From NCBI GenBank assembly GCA_965237765.1, contig OZ250157.1, forward strand, positions 558,001-622,000: a stretch of DNA of 64,000 bases, in the 5' to 3' direction. This DNA is from WTGJ01 sp965237765 (GTDB lineage Bacteria > Chloroflexota > Anaerolineae > Aggregatilineales > Phototrophicaceae). The notes beneath the pieces are model-generated. The model was not told the origin of the DNA and did not search any database. It worked only from the letters and a program-made list of their open reading frames with translations. This document shows positions 54,752 to 63,160 of this stretch, piece by piece. How positions within the stretch are numbered: the first letter of the stretch is position 1; each line of letters starts with the position of its first letter. The translations under genes and the position numbers were made by a program.

Positions 54752-55716
54752 GCGAGACGGCCGAAGGCGAGCGTGAGGCGCCGGACCTGGACACGGCTGA
54801 GCCCGCGCCGCAGGACATCTTCAATAGCCCGCAAGACGCGAATTGGTGGGAAGGCGGGCAGAAAGTCGAATCCGCTGGCGAATTCCAACCGCGCCGCCTG
54901 AATACCCCGCTCGATCAGCTGACGCGCCGCCAACCCGGCCGCCGCTCGCGCACACATACGGACCGCAAGCGCGGCCGTTATATTCAAGCCCGCCCCGCCG
55001 GCGACCGCACCGACGACATCGCCTTCGACGCCACCCTGCGCGCCGCCGCCCCCTTCCAACAAGAGCGCGCCGCGCAAAAGGCCGAAAGCGGCATGGCCTA
55101 CGCCCTGCGCAAATCTGACCTGCAACGCAAGGTGCGCGTCCGCAAAGCCTCCAACCTCATCCTCTTCGCCGTCGACGCCTCGTGGAGCATGGCCGTCTCC
55201 GAGCGCATGCAAGCCACCAAGGGCGCCATCATGTCCCTGCTGACCGACGCCTACCAGCGGCGCGACCGCGTCGGCCTCGTCGTATTCCATAAGGATCGCG
55301 CCAACCTCGTGCTGCCGCCGACGAATTCGGTCGTCCTCGCCAAGCAAACGCTGGTCGATATCCAGGTCGGCGGCAAGACGCCACTCTCGGCCGGCTTGCT
55401 GGTGAGTTTTGAGACCATCCAGCGCGAGAAGCAATTGCACCCGGACGTGATGCCGCTCATCATCCTGCTCACGGATGGCGCCGGCAACGTATCGCTCAGC
55501 GACCGCCTCTCGCCCATGGAAGAAAGCTATCAGATCGCCGACCGCATCCAGTTCGAGGACATCCGCACGCTCGTCATCAATATGGAGCACGCCGCCTTCG
55601 ACCAGGGGCTGGCCAAGCAGCTGGCCGAGCGCCTCGGCGGCCCCTGCTACACGCTCAGCCAGCTCAAAGTGGAAACGCTGCTGCAGACCGTGCGCGCGGA
55701 GATGGATGCAAGATAA
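54739..55716 (+). CDS. Chelatase D-subunit-like part with VWA domain (-1 frame)
   Basis: About 325 residues open from the A tract to TAA 55714. An acidic, Pro-rich linker (SPSLSETAEGEREAPDL) leads to AAPFQQERAAQKAESGMAYA (quoted in part) and a von Willebrand A domain with MIDAS motif FAVDASWSMAVS (D-x-S-x-S), TPLSAGLLVSFE and LLTDGAGNVSLS. This is the second half of the ChlI-ChlD proteins annotated as putative magnesium/cobalto-chelatase, which use ATP hydrolysis to drive metal insertion into tetrapyrroles. An internal ATG at 55093 is a weaker alternative start because it would omit the linker. Fused length would be about 695 residues. No large (H) subunit is in the window. Confidence 0.8.
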
Positions 55717-55756
55717 ATCGTGGTACGATAAATCGTGGCTCGCTAAATCGAGACAT
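55712..55756 (+). repeat. Three tandem 15-base repeats
   Basis: GATAAATCGTGGTAC (55712-55726), GATAAATCGTGGCTC (55727-55741) and a diverged GCTAAATCGAGACAT (55742-55756) lie back to back between the chelatase D stop and the phosphatase start. The first unit contains the stop codon of the D part. Their role is unknown: a protein-binding iteron array or a replication-slippage product. Confidence 0.55.
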
Positions 55757-55764
55757 TCTCAGTC

Positions 55765-56319
55765 GTGACATCCATCCATTCGCCGCGGGTCATCTGGCAA
55801 CGGCTGCGGGCGCAGGGGCCGCTCAACATCGCGCGGCGCATCTGGGTGCCGCTGGAGCGCCGACTGACCGGCGCGCCCGTCTGGCGCTATTGCCAAATCG
55901 CGCCGCGGCTCTATATGGGTGGGCAACACGGGCGGCGCGGGCTGGCGGCCCTCCGTGCGCGCGGCATCACCAGCATCGTCAACCTGCGCGAGGAATTCGA
56001 CGACGCCGAGTGCGGCTTAACGCTCGAGCGCTACCTCCATTTGTCGACGGTCGATGGCGAAGCGCCCACGCTCGAGCACCTGCAGGCCGGCGTCGCTTTC
56101 ATCGAAAATGCGCTGGCGGCGAACGATGCCGTCTATGTCCATTGCTGGGTGGGCGTTGGGCGGGCGGTTTCGCTCGTCGCCGCTTATCTCATCGCGCATG
56201 AAGGGGAGACGCCGACCTCCGCCCTGGCGCGCATCGAGGCGGTGCGGCCCTTCGTCTGGCCGAGCCCAGCGCAGCGCGCGCGCCTGCGCGAATTCGCCAC
56301 CACGCTGGAGCGCCGCTAG
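55765..56319 (+). CDS. Dual-specificity protein phosphatase
   Basis: A 184-residue cysteine phosphatase. The P-loop is VHCWVGVGRA near residues 124-133 (HCx5R, with Ala replacing the usual Ser/Thr after Arg), and the general-acid region ITSIVNLREEFDD is near 71. It resembles tyrosine/dual-specificity phosphatases acting on proteins, phosphoinositides or small molecules. The start is GTG 55765, eight bases after the tandem repeats. It converges with the Xaa-Pro peptidase gene, overlapping by four bases. Confidence 0.8.
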   Translation: MTSIHSPRVIWQRLRAQGPLNIARRIWVPLERRLTGAPVWRYCQIAPRLYMGGQHGRRGLAALRARGITSIVNLREEFDDAECGLTLERYLHLSTVDGEAPTLEHLQAGVAFIENALAANDAVYVHCWVGVGRAVSLVAAYLIAHEGETPTSALARIEAVRPFVWPSPAQRARLREFATTLERR

Positions 56320-57437
56320 CCGACGACGCGCAATTCGCGCGGGAAGCTCGTCAGACTCTCGCAGCCATCCTCCGTGATGAGCAGATCGTCCTCGATGCGC
56401 ACGCCCAGCACGCCCATCTCGTAGATGCCCGGCTCTGCCGTGAAGACCATCCCCGGCTGCAGCGGCTGCTCGTTGCCATCGACGATATAGGGCTCTTCGT
56501 GCGCTTGGAGGCCGAGGCCATGCCCGGTGCGGTGGCGGACCAGGTGCCCCCACCCCGCCTCGCGCAGCACGGCTGTCGTCCGCCGATCTAGCTCGCCGCA
56601 GGCCAATCCCGGCCGCGCCAATTCGCGCGCCGTCTGGTTCGCGCGATAAACCACTTCGTAGAAAGCGCGCTGCTCGGCCGTCGGCTCGCCAAAGAAGAAC
56701 GTCCGCGTGATATCAGCGCAATAGCCCTCGTAGACGCCGCCAAAATCGAAGAGCAGCGCGTCACCGGCCTGGGAGCGATAAGACAAGGGCCCGTGATGCG
56801 GCAGGGCGGTATTGCCGCCGGCGTGCACGATGGTGGGGAAGGCTTGCCCCCCGCAGCCGCCTGCGCGCAACAACGCATCCAGCCGCGCGCCGATCTCCTC
56901 CTCGCTCATGCCGACGCGCACTTCCGACAGCGTCTGTTCCAAAGCGGCCTCGCTGCGCTGGATCGCCCCCCGGAGGGCAGCCAACTCGCTCGCGTCTTTG
57001 AACATGCGCATTCCGTTCAGCAGCGGATCGCCATCGCTCAGTTCGGCGCCGGCGGCGCGCAGGATCTCACATTCGTTATAGCGCATCCGCCCGCCCTCGA
57101 TGGCCACGCGCTTACCGCGCAGACCCAGCTCGGCGAAAGCCTGCGTGAAGGCGTGCTGGTGGCCCGCGGCGTCCGCCCAAGGGATGGTGCGCGCCACCAG
57201 ACCATGCCGCGCGAAGAGCGGCTCTTCCAACTGCGGCGCGACGGCCAGCGGTTCGCCCTCCCTCGGCAAAAACCAGACCAGCGGGCGCTCCAGCAAGAAA
57301 TGCACGCCGCCGCATAGATAGCGCAAATTGGGGCCCGGGATTACAGCGACCGCATCCACCGCCGCCGCGCCCATCGCCGCCTGCAACCGCGCCACGCGCG
57401 CCGCGTAATCGGGCTGTGGTAATGTTGTCTCGCTCAT
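56316..57437 (-). CDS. Xaa-Pro peptidase family (M24) metallopeptidase
   Basis: A 373-residue M24B enzyme with an N-terminal creatinase-like domain (about 1-135) and a pita-bread catalytic domain. The five metal ligands are visible: Asp in LLFDFGGVYEG, Asp in CADITRTFF, His in HRTGHGLGLQAHEEP, Glu in FTAEPGIYE and Glu in GVRIEDDLLI. It removes N-terminal residues preceding proline or acts on related dipeptides in the cytoplasm. ATG 57437 overlaps the end of the aminotransferase gene by four bases. A second ATG 12 bases upstream is possible. Confidence 0.88.
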   Translation of the reverse strand: MSETTLPQPDYAARVARLQAAMGAAAVDAVAVIPGPNLRYLCGGVHFLLERPLVWFLPREGEPLAVAPQLEEPLFARHGLVARTIPWADAAGHQHAFTQAFAELGLRGKRVAIEGGRMRYNECEILRAAGAELSDGDPLLNGMRMFKDASELAALRGAIQRSEAALEQTLSEVRVGMSEEEIGARLDALLRAGGCGGQAFPTIVHAGGNTALPHHGPLSYRSQAGDALLFDFGGVYEGYCADITRTFFFGEPTAEQRAFYEVVYRANQTARELARPGLACGELDRRTTAVLREAGWGHLVRHRTGHGLGLQAHEEPYIVDGNEQPLQPGMVFTAEPGIYEMGVLGVRIEDDLLITEDGCESLTSFPRELRVVG

Positions 57438-58372
57438 CGCTGCTCCCATTCTGACGCCGCGGCCCGCGCCGATGCCGCCAGCGCAGCCTTATAGCGCGCG
57501 CGCAGGCGCCTCGTCATCTTCCATTCGCCATTGCCAATCGTTCGCCCGTCGATCACGCGCACGGGCGTTAATCCGCCGAAACTGCCCGTGACGAAGGCCT
57601 CCTCCGCATCGTAGACATCCGTCAGCGAGAAATCGCCTTCATAATGCGGGATGCCGTCTTCACTGCAGATCCGCAGCACTTGCCCACGCGTGATGCCCGG
57701 CAGGCAGTGACGCCCGCTCGAAGTCCACACTTCGCCCCCGCGCACGATGAAGAAATTGGTCGCGTTGCAGGTCGCCACAAAGCCGCGCGTATCCAGCATC
57801 AACGCTTCATCCGCGCCTGCCACGAGCGCCTGTTGTAAGGCGATGACTTCATGCAATTTGCTATGGCAATTCAGGCGCTGGTCGAGCGTATCCGGCGGTG
57901 GGCGGCGCACCGTGCTGGTGAAAAGCGTTATGCCTTCTTCCCCATGCGCCGGGTTGGCGCGCTTGTGCTCGGCGATAATGACGACCGTCGGCCCACCGAT
58001 GGTGAGCCGCGGATCCTGTGAAGGGGTCTTCTTGATGCCGCGCGTTACCATCAGACGGACATGCGCGCCGTTGCGCATGGCATTGGCTTCTACCGTCTGG
58101 TAAAGGGCGGCGGTGATTTCCGCGCGCGTCATGCCCAAATCGAGTGCCGTCGCCTTCGCCCCCTGCTCGAGGCGGTCGAGGTGCAGATCCAGGAATGCGA
58201 AGCCGCCTTCATGCAAACGCAACCCTTCCCAGACGCCATCCCCCACCAGGTAACCGCTATCGAAAACGGAGACGCTAGCCTGCGCGCGCGGCCGCAACTC
58301 GCCATTCACATAGACGAGCACGTCCTCGTTGCGCGCATCCGGCAGGGCGTCGTGTGTACCGCGAGGCATCAT
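57434..58372 (-). CDS. Class IV aminotransferase (branched-chain or D-amino acid type)
   Basis: A 312-residue fold-type IV PLP aminotransferase. N-terminal VYVNGELRPRAQASVSVFDSG is followed by GDGVWEGLRLHEG near 45, the PLP-lysine region NCHSKLHEVIALQQAL near 180, EALMLDTRGFVATCNATNFF near 200 and GITRGQVLRIC near 240. The last two are the cofactor-phosphate motifs. Overall it is closest to branched-chain aminotransferase IlvE, but D-alanine aminotransferase and aminodeoxychorismate lyase share the fold. Start choice is between adjacent ATGs at 58372 and 58369, preceded by GGGAGAG. Confidence 0.82.
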   Translation of the reverse strand: MMPRGTHDALPDARNEDVLVYVNGELRPRAQASVSVFDSGYLVGDGVWEGLRLHEGGFAFLDLHLDRLEQGAKATALDLGMTRAEITAALYQTVEANAMRNGAHVRLMVTRGIKKTPSQDPRLTIGGPTVVIIAEHKRANPAHGEEGITLFTSTVRRPPPDTLDQRLNCHSKLHEVIALQQALVAGADEALMLDTRGFVATCNATNFFIVRGGEVWTSSGRHCLPGITRGQVLRICSEDGIPHYEGDFSLTDVYDAEEAFVTGSFGGLTPVRVIDGRTIGNGEWKMTRRLRARYKAALAASARAAASEWEQR

Positions 58373-58482
58373 CTCTCCCATCGCCAATCGCGGCGAGTAT
58401 AGCGTGTCCGCCGCCTGCTAGACTGGCGAATGTCACGACTCGTGACATTGGGGACAAGGATGGAGCAAGTTGGGGGTTGATA

Positions 58483-58938
58483 ATGGACAGCGCGAATCAG
58501 CAAATCACCTTCGTCTATACCGCCGACCTGGCCGCTTCGGCGCGCTTTTATGGCGAGCAGCTGGGCTTGCCGCTCGTCATCGACCAGGGCAGTTGCCGCA
58601 TCTACCGCGTGAATGCCAGCCGCGTATATCGGCATCTGCACGAGCGAGAACGCGCCGACGCGGGAGGAAATCCTGGCGAAGCGCCAACTCATCCTCACCT
58701 GGGTGGTGACGGATGTGCGCGCGCGTTATGAAGAATTGCGCGCCCGCGGCGTCACCTTCGAGAGCGCGCCGCAAACCCACACCGGTTTCGGGATCGAACA
58801 CTGCTTCCTGCGCGATCCAACGGCTACTTGCTGGAAATCCAGCGTTTCCTGGATAGCGACTGGCTAGGCAACCCTCCGCTAACGCAAATGCCACACTGGA
58901 ATCTGGCCGCTTCTCCTAACCATAATGCGCAGGAATAG
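58483..58938 (+). pseudogene. VOC/glyoxalase-family protein with two compensating frameshifts
   Basis: ATG 58483 starts ITFVYTADLAASARFYGEQLGLPLV, a typical VOC domain N-terminus. Near 58616 the sequence reads on only in the +1 frame (AAYIGICTSENAPTREEILAKRQ and WVVTDVRARYEELRARGVTF). Near 58817 a missing base returns it to the first frame (NGYLLEIQRFLDSDWLG), ending at TAG 58936. One extra and one missing base would give a normal protein of about 150 residues. Metal-dependent lyase, dioxygenase or resistance roles are all possible. The gene is broken as written, either by decay or by base-level errors. Confidence 0.65.
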
Positions 58939-58956
58939 TAGTTGAAAAGGCAACTG

Positions 58957-60335
58957 ATGGTTTCCACCACCAATATCTTCGAGGAATTGCAATGGCGCGG
59001 CCAGGTCCATAGCGCCACCGAAGGCGTCGCCGCAGCCCTCGTGCGGGAGTCGCTCACCGTCTACAACGGTTTCGACCCATCCGGCGCCAGCCTGCACGTC
59101 GGTCACCTTGTGCCCATCCAGGGCCTGGCTCGCCTGCAACGCGCCGGCCATACCCCCATCGCCCTCGTCGGCGGCGGCACCGGCCTCATCGGTGATCCCA
59201 GCGGCAAAACGCGCGAACGGCAACTGCTCTCCCGCGAAATGATGGAAGCGAACGTCGCCAACATCCGCATGCAACTGGAGCAATACCTGGATTTTGAGGT
59301 GAAAACCAACCGCGCCCAGCTGCGCAACAATATCGACTGGCTGGAACCGCTCAGCCTGCTCGAATTCATGCGCGATACCGGCAAGCATTTCACCGTCAAC
59401 TACATGCTCGCCAAAGAATCCGTGAAATCCCGCATCAGCAGCGAAGATGGCATCTCGCTCACCGAATTCGTCTACATGCCCCTGCAAGCCTACGATTTCC
59501 TCTGGCTCTACGAAAACGCCAACTGCAGTGCCCAAATGGGCGGTAGTGACCAGTGGGGCAATATCGTCGCCGGTGTCGACCTGATCCGACGCAAGCGCGG
59601 TGCCGACCGCCCACGGCCTCGTCTACCCCTTGCTCACCACCGCCAGCGGTGCGAAATTCGGAAAGACTGAAGGCGGCGCCGTCTGGCTCGATTCCAGCGC
59701 TCACCTCACCCTACCGCTTCTATCAGTTCTGGTTCAACAGCGCCGATGAAGATGTCATCGCCTACCTCAAGACCTTCACCTGGCTAAGTCTCAGCAAGAA
59801 ATCGCTGCGCTGGAAACTTGAAGTAAGACATAACAGGTTCCCTGGATTTCGACGTGCACAAGAAGTTCTCGCAGAAGAGGTGACACGTCTTGTACATGGT
59901 GAAACTGAAACAGAAAAAGCAAAACGAGCTTCAAAAGTTCTTTTTGGTGGCGACGTTTCAGGAGTTAGCAGGAAGGAATGGGATGAAATCTATAAAGACG
60001 CTCCATCAAGTGAAATACCTTACGGTGAACTTAGTGACGATGGAGCGGAAGTGATTTCATTATTAGTGCAAACAAAACTTGCACATTCTCGTGGACAAGC
60101 TCGGCGCCAGATCGAAGGAGGTGGCGTAAGAGTCAATGATGTCAAGATTGATGATGTAAATAAACGTATTACCATAAGTGATCTTCTTCATCGAAAATAT
60201 CTACTGCTAAGAATAGGACGAAGAAGAGTGCATCTCTTGCGTGTCAAAAGATCCCCTATTTTCGAATATAGACTCGCTCGCCCGCCAGGTAGGTCTCCTC
60301 CACCCGCAAGTCGAGCAGATCAGCTGTCGGAGTAG
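58957..60335 (+). pseudogene. tyrS: Tyrosyl-tRNA synthetase, frameshifted and chimeric
   Basis: From ATG 58957 the class I motifs are clear: YNGFDPSGASLHVGHLVP (HIGH-type HVGH), QMGGSDQWGNI and, after a frame change, KFGKTEGGAVWLDS (KMSKS-type KFGKT). Single-base insertions near 59604 and 59693 and a missing base near 59793 break the frame. From about 59820 to 60240 composition drops to AT-rich sequence that still encodes a normal C-terminus: EVLAEEVTRLVHG, DLFHRKYLLL-like order and the S4 domain KLAHSRGQARRQIEGGGVRVNDV. There is no stop at the usual end (LLRV); 28 foreign residues follow, antisense to the amidohydrolase. As written no complete enzyme can be made. Confidence 0.8.
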
Positions 60336-61830
60336 CCAGCGGGTCTCCGCTGAGCATGATCATATCGGCCCACTTACCCGGACTGAGACTACCGCGGTTC
60401 TCCGCATCCCCACTTAAGATCGCGCCTCCCATCGTATAGGCGTGCAAAGCCTCCTCGATGGTGATTGCCTGCGTCGGCCCGAGCGCTTCGCCGCGGTGAT
60501 CCAACCGATCGACCGCTGCCTTCAAGCCAATCAGCGGATTGTCATCCGGGACGACCGGCGCATCCGTGCTCAGTGCGAAGGGGATGCCCGCATCGAGCGC
60601 TTCCCGCGCCGGGTAAGCCCGCGGCACAAATTCATCCGGTAGATAACGGCGATAGGTCGCTCCCATCGCCGGCAGGAAAACCGTCTGCATCGCCACCCCC
60701 ACCCCCAGGCGCGCTGCCTGGGCCACCTGTGCCCGCGTCGGCAATGCCAGATGCTCGATCCGATGCATCAATTGTGGTTGTTGCATGCGCCGATCCAGCG
60801 CTTCATAAATATCCAGCACTTGTTTCATGGCAACATCGCCGTTGGTATGGGTGGCGATCTGAAAACCAGCCACGTGCGCTTCCCACATCCGATCCGCCAG
60901 CTCCTCATCCTCATAGATCAGCAGACCCTTCGTGCCCGTTTCCTTATAGGGTTGGCTGATCGCTGCCGTCGCGCTGGTCAGGCCGCCATCGGAGAAGAAT
61001 TTCACCGTGTCGATACGCAAAAAATCGCTCAAATATCGCTCAGGTAAGGGCAAATCCAATTCGCCACTGCGGCGGGCGACCAGCAAATTCATCCGTACCG
61101 CCAACTGGCCGGCTTCGTCCAGGTAGCGGTAGGCGGCCACATCTATCGGCTCGGCATTGGGGTCGGTCGCGCTGGTGATGCCCAGGCTCAACTGATGCTT
61201 ATGACAGGCGCGAATCGCCGCCCGCCGCTGCTCATCCGTGGCTTCCGGCACATGTTGCAGGACCATCGCCATCGCCATCTCCGCCAGGTAGCCGGTGGGC
61301 TCGCCGCTCTCGTCGCGCCCGATATGCCCGCCGAAGGGATCGGCCGTATCACGCGTGATGCCCGCCAATGCCAGCGCCAGCGAATTCGCGACCGCCGCGT
61401 GCCAGCTGGTATGCACGACGACCAGCGGGTGCTCACGACTGGCTTCGTCCAGGTCCGCGCGCGTGGGGTGGCGATCGTCGGCCAGGAAATTCTCGTTGTA
61501 ATTGCCGCCCTGGATCCAGGTGCCCGGTGCTTCCTCCGCGGCGCGTTCGCGGAAACGCTGGACCAGCGTCGCGATATCCGGCCCGCGCGCGGCGGTTACG
61601 TTTACCAGGCGCGTCAGCAATTCGCCCAGCCAGTTCACGTGCACATGCGCGTCGTTGAAGCCGGGCAACAACGCGCGCCCGCGAAGATCAACTTCCGTCA
61701 CGCCCGCGCCGCGCAATTCCTCATAATCGCCGAGCGCCACGATCCGTCCATCACGGCCCACGAGCAGCGCCGCCGCCTGCGGGTGTTGCGCGTCGATTGT
61801 ATGAATGATGCCGTTGTGAAAGAGGAGCAT
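60256..61830 (-). CDS. YtcJ-like amidohydrolase, second copy
   Basis: A 524-residue amidohydrolase 3 family enzyme and paralogue of the one at 33543. Motifs are ALLPGFNDAHVHVNW (HxH), VVVHTSWHAAVANSLAL, FQIATHTNGDVAMKQVL, LMHRIEHLALP and FALSTDAPVVPDDNP with the catalytic Asp. The ATG at 61830 has AGGGAAGG seven bases upstream and was preferred over two upstream starts. The C-terminus (TYLAGERVYIRK) overlaps the tail of the chimeric tyrS frame on the opposite strand. The substrate is unknown. It lies directly after a lipoprotein gene on the same strand. Confidence 0.85.
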   Translation of the reverse strand: MLLFHNGIIHTIDAQHPQAAALLVGRDGRIVALGDYEELRGAGVTEVDLRGRALLPGFNDAHVHVNWLGELLTRLVNVTAARGPDIATLVQRFRERAAEEAPGTWIQGGNYNENFLADDRHPTRADLDEASREHPLVVVHTSWHAAVANSLALALAGITRDTADPFGGHIGRDESGEPTGYLAEMAMAMVLQHVPEATDEQRRAAIRACHKHQLSLGITSATDPNAEPIDVAAYRYLDEAGQLAVRMNLLVARRSGELDLPLPERYLSDFLRIDTVKFFSDGGLTSATAAISQPYKETGTKGLLIYEDEELADRMWEAHVAGFQIATHTNGDVAMKQVLDIYEALDRRMQQPQLMHRIEHLALPTRAQVAQAARLGVGVAMQTVFLPAMGATYRRYLPDEFVPRAYPAREALDAGIPFALSTDAPVVPDDNPLIGLKAAVDRLDHRGEALGPTQAITIEEALHAYTMGGAILSGDAENRGSLSPGKWADMIMLSGDPLATPTADLLDLRVEETYLAGERVYIRK

Positions 61831-61871
61831 GGGCAGCCTTCCCTTAGCCATCAGGTAATCATCATTATTCG

Positions 61872-62300
61872 TCATTCGTCACCGACGTGCACGCTGATGC
61901 TGGCGCCATCGCTGCGCGTGCCATCAGCGCGGTAGGCGACCGCCGTCAGCAAATAGGACTTCGCGCGCTCGCCGCTCCAGATCAGGCGCGCCGTGAATAC
62001 CGGTACCGCTTCGTCATTCGCCACCGTGGCCGCGGCATAGGGTTGCGATTCGCCGACCGGGTCATCCACGAAGAGTCGCACCTGGTGTATACCGGCGCTT
62101 TCATCTTGCGCGAGCACTTCCAGGGCCAGGGACGCGCCGGCTGGGATGCGCATGTTGTTTTCCGGGCTCAAGATTTGGATGAGTGGCAAATCCGGCGGGG
62201 GGAAGGGCGTTGCGGTGGGGCTCAACGCGCTGCTCAAACTGCAGGCCGTCAGGAGCGGGAGCAAGGCCAGCCAACGCGTATGCAACCGCTGCGGCCGCAT
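61872..62300 (-). CDS. Lipoprotein with an Ig-like domain
   Basis: One hundred and forty-two residues. The start at ATG 62300 gives a lipoprotein signal (WLALLPLLTACSLSS, lipobox LTAC), then a short Ser/Thr/Pro linker (PTATPFPPPDLP) and an immunoglobulin-like beta-sandwich (IQILSPENNMRIPAGASLAL through HQVRLFVDDPVGES and SYLLTAVAYRADG). It is typical of Chloroflexota surface proteins that bind polymers or other proteins. No enzyme motif is seen. It converges toward no gene and lies 41 bases before the amidohydrolase start. Confidence 0.7.
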   Translation of the reverse strand: MRPQRLHTRWLALLPLLTACSLSSALSPTATPFPPPDLPLIQILSPENNMRIPAGASLALEVLAQDESAGIHQVRLFVDDPVGESQPYAAATVANDEAVPVFTARLIWSGERAKSYLLTAVAYRADGTRSDGASISVHVGDE

Positions 62301-62410
62301 ACGCCGCCAAACGCAATCGCGCTGACTTCGCCTCATCCCCCATCGTCCTGCCCACGCCGGTAACGCTATGATTGTAACCTGGCGCGCAACCACCGCAAAC
62401 GAGGTCTCTT

Positions 62411-63160
62411 ATGCGAATCGACGTGCTCACGCTCTTCCCTGCCATGTTCGATGGGCCGATGTCGGCGAGCATGATGGGCGCGGCGCGCGCGCGCGGCATC
62501 CTCGATTTTCGCGCGCACGACATCCGCGATGCCGCCGAAGACGCGCACCGCAGCGTCGACGATACGCCCTATGGCGGTGGCGGCGGCATGGTCTTGCGCG
62601 TCGATGTGCTCACGCGCGCCCTGGAACACGTGGAAGCCGCTGGCGTGCCCGTCATCCTGCTCACGCCACAGGGGCGGCCCTTCTCGCATCGCATCGCGCT
62701 GGAATTGGCGAGCGCAGAGCGGCTGGTCTTAATTTGTGGGCACTATGAAGGGGTGGATGAGCGCATCCGACGCCAGGTGAGCGACGAAATTAGCATCGGC
62801 GATTACGTGCTGACGGGCGGCGAATTGGCCGCGATGGTGGTGATAGATGCGGTGGTGCGCCTACAGCCGGGAGCGTTGGGGGCGGAGGGCGCCGCGGCGC
62901 GCGATAGTCACGCTCAGGGCTTGCTCGAGGGGCCGCATTACACGCGCCCGCGCGAATTCCGCGGCGAGAGCGTGCCCGAATTGCTGCTCAGCGGGCACCA
63001 CGGCGAAATCGCGCGCTGGCGGCGGCAGGAAGCGCTGCGCCGCACCTGGGAGCGCCGCCCGGAATTGCTCCTCACCGCCGCCCTGGACGAAGCCGATACC
63101 TCGTTCTTGGCGCAACTGGCGCGGGACTGGGCCCGCCGCCGCCTTGCCGGCAACCGCTAG
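62411..63160 (+). CDS. trmD: tRNA (guanine-N1-)-methyltransferase
   Basis: A 249-residue TrmD that methylates G37 in tRNAs, preventing +1 frameshifting. It has the SPOUT knot motifs LICGHYEGVDERI (about 110-122) and ISIGDYVLTGGELAAMVVIDAV (about 130-151, quoted as GDYVLTGGELAAMVVIDAV). It starts MRIDVLTLFPAMFDGPM, the universal TrmD N-terminus, and has HYTRPREFRGESVPELLLSG near 178. The usual partners rimM, rpsP and rplS are not next to it. It is divergent from the lipoprotein gene and converges with the WD40 gene, sharing a CTAG. Confidence 0.95.
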   Translation: MRIDVLTLFPAMFDGPMSASMMGAARARGILDFRAHDIRDAAEDAHRSVDDTPYGGGGGMVLRVDVLTRALEHVEAAGVPVILLTPQGRPFSHRIALELASAERLVLICGHYEGVDERIRRQVSDEISIGDYVLTGGELAAMVVIDAVVRLQPGALGAEGAAARDSHAQGLLEGPHYTRPREFRGESVPELLLSGHHGEIARWRRQEALRRTWERRPELLLTAALDEADTSFLAQLARDWARRRLAGNR

